7,420 nucleotides of DNA from assembly GCA_002327405.1 (NCBI GenBank), contig DCVO01000111.1, positions 928 through 8,347 of the forward strand. Direction: 5' to 3'. The stretch is from Thiobacillus sp. UBA2186 (GTDB lineage: Bacteria; Pseudomonadota; Gammaproteobacteria; Burkholderiales; Thiobacillaceae). Positions within the stretch are counted from its first letter, which is position 1. Every line of letters starts with the position of its first letter. Position numbers and translations under genes: made by a program. This document shows, one piece after another, positions 4,476 to 7,420 of the stretch. The notes beneath the pieces were generated by a model. It worked only from the letters and a program-made list of their open reading frames with translations, made no database searches and was not told where the DNA came from.

Positions 4476-6437
4476 ATGTCGACCACTTCCGATGACATGA
4501 AAAAAGGTCTTACCTTCCGCAAGTTCAAGGACGGCGAAACCAGCCAGTACCGCAAGGGCAGCGAATGGATCTTCGACGCCGACCACACTCACAAGTGTCC
4601 CGAATACGTGCTGTCATCCCCGCCCTGCCAGGCTTCCTGCCCGGCCGGCGAAGACATTCGCGGCTACCTCAACATCGTGCGCGGCATCGAGAAGCCGCCG
4701 GCAGGCATGAACTGGCAGGAATACGCCTTCCGCCGCATCGCCGAGGCCAACCCGTTCCCGTCCGTGATGGGCCGCGTGTGCCCGGCGCCCTGCGAATCCG
4801 GCTGCAACCGCAACCAGGTTGAAGACCACGTCGGCATCAACTCCGTCGAGCATTTCGTCGGCGACTACGCCGTCGAGAACAAGCTGGCGTTCAAGCGCCC
4901 CGACGACGTGCAACCCACCGGCAAGAAAGTCGCCATCATCGGCGGCGGCCCCGCCGGCCTGGCTGCCGCCTACCAGTTGTCCCTCAAGGGCCACAGCTGC
5001 ACCATTTTCGACGAGCATGAACTGCTGGGTGGCATGATGCGTTACGGCATTCCCGGCTTCCGTACTCCGCGCCACATCCTGGACGGCGAAATCCAGCGCA
5101 TCCTGGACCTGGGCGTGGAAACCCGCATGAAAACCCGCATCGGTTCCGATGTGAAGTTCGAAGACCTGGAAAAGGAATTCGACGCGATCTTCATGGCAAT
5201 GGGCGCCCAGAGCGGCCGCGCCCTGCCGGTGCCCGGCGCCGAAGCCCCCAATTGCGTGACCGCCATGGCCTTCCTCAAGGCATTCAACGACGGCCGTCTG
5301 CAGCACGTCGGCAACCGCGTCGTAGTCATCGGCGGCGGCGATACCTCCATCGACGTGGCGACCGTCGCCCGCCGTCTGGGCAACATCACCAACGTGACCG
5401 ACCTCGACCGTCCCGAGAACGTGCTGGCCGGCCATGCCGCGCATGACGTCGCCAAGATTTCCGCTCGCGGCGGCGCCGACGTGGTGCTGGTCTCCCGCGC
5501 CACCATGGACAAGATGAATGCCAACAAGCACGAGATCGAGCACGCCCTGGAAGAAGGCATCAAGATCATAGGCGGCGTGACCCCGATTGGCGTGGTGGTC
5601 GGCGCCGACGGCCGCGCCACCGCGCTGCGCGTGGCCGAGTTCGAAGTCGTCAAGGGCGAGACCATCATCAAGGAAGGCAGCGAGCAGGACCTGCCCGCCG
5701 ATCTGATCGTGTCCGCCATCGGCCAGGCCGTCGACTTCGCCGGCCTCGAGCAGTTCAACAACAACAAGGGCCTGATCAAGCCGGACGGCAACTACCGCTT
5801 CCCCGGCAAGCCGCACATCTTCGTGGGCGGCGACGTGATCAAGCCGCACCTCTTGACCACCGCCATCGGCCATGCCTCCATCGCCGCCGACGGCATCGAC
5901 GCCTTCCTGCGTCAGGGCACGACCGAACTGGGCAAGCGTCCCAAGGTGGATGCGCACCGCTTCGACCTGATGCGCAAGATGGTCGAGTCCGGCCTGACTA
6001 TCGAAGAGTACAACCACCAGCAGACCTGGGGCACGTCCTCTTCCAAGTTCGCCGTGCACAACTACGAGGACCGTTCCGCCAAGTACGTGATCCCGGCCAA
6101 TGAGCTGTTCCTGGGCCACTTCATGTACGAAGACCGCAACAAGCGCGACATGCGGCACCTGACCGCCGAAGAAGCGCTGGGCAATTTCGAAGAGCGCCTG
6201 CTGAAGCTGTCCGAAAAGGAAGTGGTTGCCGAAGCCAAGCGCTGCATGTCCTGCGGCCTGTGCTTCGAGTGCGACAACTGCGTGGTGTACTGCCCGCAAA
6301 CCGCCGTGTTCCGCGTGAAGAAGAACGAGCGCGCCACCGGCCGCTATGTCGACACCGATTACACCAAGTGCATCGGCTGCCACATCTGTGCGGATGTCTG
6401 CCCGACCGGCTACATCCAGATGGGCATGGGCGAATAA
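4476..6437 (+). CDS. dsrL: DsrL, iron-sulfur flavoprotein NAD(P)+ oxidoreductase partner of rDsrAB
   Basis: A 653-aa cytoplasmic protein of the glutamate synthase small-subunit (GltD) type with an added C-terminal ferredoxin domain. In sulfur oxidisers DsrL co-purifies with rDsrAB and passes its electrons to NAD(P)+. The N-terminal part has cysteines 41, 51, 55, 102, 106 and 110 (C-Q-A-S-C-P-A-G and V-C-P-A-P-C-E-S-G-C), the GltD-like iron-sulfur region. The FAD site is G-G-G-P-A-G-L-A-A (156-164) and the pyridine-nucleotide site G-G-G-D-T-S-I-D-V-A (286-295); a second FAD contact is F-V-G-G-D (449-453). The ferredoxin has Cys596/599/602/606 and Cys632/635/638/642, each C-x2-C-x2-C-x3-C-P, plus Cys590 and Cys593 just before. 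It lies between dsrK and dsrJ, as in A. vinosum. The cofactor preference (NAD or NADP) cannot be told by eye. Confidence 0.97.
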   Translation: MSTTSDDMKKGLTFRKFKDGETSQYRKGSEWIFDADHTHKCPEYVLSSPPCQASCPAGEDIRGYLNIVRGIEKPPAGMNWQEYAFRRIAEANPFPSVMGRVCPAPCESGCNRNQVEDHVGINSVEHFVGDYAVENKLAFKRPDDVQPTGKKVAIIGGGPAGLAAAYQLSLKGHSCTIFDEHELLGGMMRYGIPGFRTPRHILDGEIQRILDLGVETRMKTRIGSDVKFEDLEKEFDAIFMAMGAQSGRALPVPGAEAPNCVTAMAFLKAFNDGRLQHVGNRVVVIGGGDTSIDVATVARRLGNITNVTDLDRPENVLAGHAAHDVAKISARGGADVVLVSRATMDKMNANKHEIEHALEEGIKIIGGVTPIGVVVGADGRATALRVAEFEVVKGETIIKEGSEQDLPADLIVSAIGQAVDFAGLEQFNNNKGLIKPDGNYRFPGKPHIFVGGDVIKPHLLTTAIGHASIAADGIDAFLRQGTTELGKRPKVDAHRFDLMRKMVESGLTIEEYNHQQTWGTSSSKFAVHNYEDRSAKYVIPANELFLGHFMYEDRNKRDMRHLTAEEALGNFEERLLKLSEKEVVAEAKRCMSCGLCFECDNCVVYCPQTAVFRVKKNERATGRYVDTDYTKCIGCHICADVCPTGYIQMGMGE

Positions 6438-6455
6438 ACAAACCAAGGGACGAAG

Positions 6456-6971
6456 ATGCTGGCAAGCTGGCTTAAATCCGTTGCCCTGGCTGCGCTGGTC
6501 GCGCTGTCCCCGCTGGTTTCAGCGGGCGGCAGTGCCGGCGTGCCGGAGCCCGTGATTCAGAAGGGCAAGGGCGATCAGTGCGTGGAACCGACCGACTACA
6601 TGCGCAAGAATCACATGAAGGTGCTCAAGCAGCATCGTGACAAGACCGTGCACGAGGGCATCCGCACCAAGCAGCACAGTCTGAAGAACTGCATCGAGTG
6701 CCATGCTACGCCTAATGAAAAAGGTGAGCGTTCGGTGCTTGGCAAGGACAACTTCTGCCAGAGCTGCCACAGCTACGCGGCGGTGCAGATCGATTGCTTC
6801 CAGTGCCATTCCAGCAAGCCTGCCGGCAATGGCGCCATGCATCCCATCGTTTCAACGCAGTCGGGCCCCGGATCGGAAACCGCGGCCAGCATGCGCCATC
6901 ATTCGCTGGACAAGTCGCCCAGCCTGAATTCGACCCTTTCGGTCAAGGACATCGCGGGGGTGCTCAAATGA
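6456..6971 (+). CDS. dsrJ: DsrJ, triheme cytochrome c of the DsrMKJOP complex
   Basis: A 171-aa exported triheme cytochrome c. The N-terminus (residues 1-23) has a lysine followed by a hydrophobic stretch and V-S-A-G, a Sec signal; in A. vinosum the equivalent is retained as a membrane anchor. Three C-x-x-C-H heme motifs are at 79-83 (C-I-E-C-H), 101-105 (C-Q-S-C-H) and 114-118 (C-F-Q-C-H). Cys42, in G-D-Q-C-V-E-P-T, is the only cysteine outside them and matches the A. vinosum Cys46, the distal ligand of an unusual His/Cys-ligated heme. Other candidate distal ligands are His53, Met54, His60, His66 and His74. It faces the periplasm and is thought to take part in sulfur redox chemistry or electron transfer there. 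AAGGGA at 6445-6450 serves as ribosome binding site, 5 nt before the ATG. The stop overlaps the dsrO start. Confidence 0.96.
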   Translation: MLASWLKSVALAALVALSPLVSAGGSAGVPEPVIQKGKGDQCVEPTDYMRKNHMKVLKQHRDKTVHEGIRTKQHSLKNCIECHATPNEKGERSVLGKDNFCQSCHSYAAVQIDCFQCHSSKPAGNGAMHPIVSTQSGPGSETAASMRHHSLDKSPSLNSTLSVKDIAGVLK

Positions 6972-7420
6972 ACAACTTTGAACAGTACCGCCGCCGTTTC
7001 CTCGGCGGTGCGCTGGCGACTGCCGGCGCGGCCATGGTCCCCGGTCTCATGCTGGTGGAAATGGCGCACAGCCGCGCGCCCGAAGATGCCGTCAGCAGCA
7101 AGAACCGCTGGGGCCTGTTGATCGATACCACCAAGTGCGCCACCGGCTGCACCGAATGCGTCACCGCCTGCAATACCGAACACGGCCTGTCCGGCAAGAC
7201 CGGCCTGCAGGATTCGCAGTGGATCCGCAAAGTGGAACTCACCAACAACAAGACGGGCGCGCAGCATTCGCTGCCGGTGATGTGCCAGCACTGCGAGGAA
7301 CCGCCCTGCGTGGACGTGTGCCCGACCGGCGCTTCGTTCAAGCGCGACGACGGCATCGTGCTGGTCGACCGCCACATCTGCATCGGCTGCCGCTACTGCA
7401 TGATGGCCTGCCCCTTCCAG
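6968..7420 (+). CDS. dsrO: DsrO, Tat-exported periplasmic ferredoxin of the DsrMKJOP complex (3' truncated by window edge)
   Basis: The first 151 codons of DsrO; no stop is reached, and family members are around 250-260 aa, so about 100 residues are missing. The N-terminus carries a twin-arginine signal, Y-R-R-R-F-L-G-G (7-14), followed by a hydrophobic alanine-rich stretch, indicating export of the folded iron-sulfur protein. Cysteine groups seen are 57/61/64/68 (C-A-T-G-C-T-E-C-V-T-A-C), 106/109/114/118 (C-Q-H-C-E-E-P-P-C-V-D-V-C-P) and 138/141/144/148 (C-I-G-C-R-Y-C-M-M-A-C-P), as in the NrfC/HybA/HmcB ferredoxin family. It should link DsrJ to the membrane subunit DsrP, expected next. The ATG at 6968 overlaps the dsrJ TGA as ATGA, with a G-rich stretch upstream (6955-6960), pointing to translational coupling. 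Confidence 0.95.
   Translation, partial: MNNFEQYRRRFLGGALATAGAAMVPGLMLVEMAHSRAPEDAVSSKNRWGLLIDTTKCATGCTECVTACNTEHGLSGKTGLQDSQWIRKVELTNNKTGAQHSLPVMCQHCEEPPCVDVCPTGASFKRDDGIVLVDRHICIGCRYCMMACPFQ

Noticed and set aside
2489..4588. Long minus-strand open frame (699 codons) opposite dsrM, dsrK and the start of dsrL
   Set aside because: It spans three well-supported plus-strand genes and their gaps, is histidine/alanine/valine-rich low-quality protein, and is the usual result of GC-rich codon bias on the opposite strand.
4614..6446. Long minus-strand open frame (610 codons) opposite dsrL
   Set aside because: Fully antisense to DsrL, which has all its cofactor motifs. The translation shows no recognisable domain and is dominated by histidine, alanine, valine and glycine.
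1..7420. Sulfate-reducing (reductive) Dsr pathway
   Set aside because: Presence of dsrEFH with dsrL in the A. vinosum order points to the oxidative pathway. Some organisms mix these markers, so a DsrAB phylogeny would be the decisive test.
1..7420. Mobile elements, CRISPR arrays, tRNA or rRNA genes
   Set aside because: The coding genes are almost contiguous, gaps are at most about 100 bp, and no repeats, transposase fragments or RNA-gene signatures were seen.

Overview
The window is an internal slice of a reverse (oxidative) dissimilatory sulfite reductase operon (rDsr), all on the + strand. It holds, in order, dsrB (3' part), dsrE, dsrF, dsrH, dsrC, dsrM, dsrK, dsrL, dsrJ and dsrO (5' part). 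This matches the classical dsrABEFHCMKLJOPN order described for Allochromatium vinosum. dsrEFH and dsrL together with a two-cysteine dsrC mark a sulfur oxidiser rather than a sulfate reducer. The high G+C, the Shine-Dalgarno style and the protein sequences suggest a chemolithotrophic proteobacterium, most likely a betaproteobacterial sulfur oxidiser. No taxonomic marker is present, so the genus is left open.

Layout. Bases 1-414 encode the ferredoxin domain and C-terminus of DsrB. A strong hairpin lies in the 86-bp gap before dsrE. Bases 501-1985 carry the soluble sulfur-relay module dsrE-dsrF-dsrH-dsrC. A second strong hairpin lies in the 102-bp gap between dsrC and dsrM. Bases 2088-4435 encode the membrane cytochrome b DsrM and the HdrD-like iron-sulfur protein DsrK. 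Bases 4476-6437 encode the flavoprotein DsrL. Bases 6456-7420 encode the periplasmic-side subunits DsrJ (triheme cytochrome c) and DsrO (Tat-exported ferredoxin), whose reading frames overlap by 4 bp. DsrO runs off the right edge. No gap exceeds 300 bp, and no RNA gene, mobile element or CRISPR array was seen.

How the genes work together (established for the family). Persulfide sulfur reaching the cytoplasm is held on DsrE of the DsrE2F2H2 complex and passed to the C-terminal cysteines of DsrC. DsrAB, with DsrL as electron-accepting partner that reduces NAD(P)+, oxidises the sulfur to sulfite and leaves DsrC as a trisulfide. The membrane complex DsrMKJOP is thought to oxidise or reduce the DsrC sulfur species and exchange electrons with the quinone pool and the periplasm.

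No previously undescribed system was found; this is a canonical locus. The most interesting points are: (1) DsrE Cys78 is the only cysteine in the whole DsrEFH complex, with DsrF and DsrH containing none; (2) two strong intercistronic hairpins bracket the dsrEFHC module; (3) DsrK has an acidic, alanine-rich C-terminal tail; and (4) the DsrL C-terminus has two cysteines beyond the eight needed for two [4Fe-4S] clusters.
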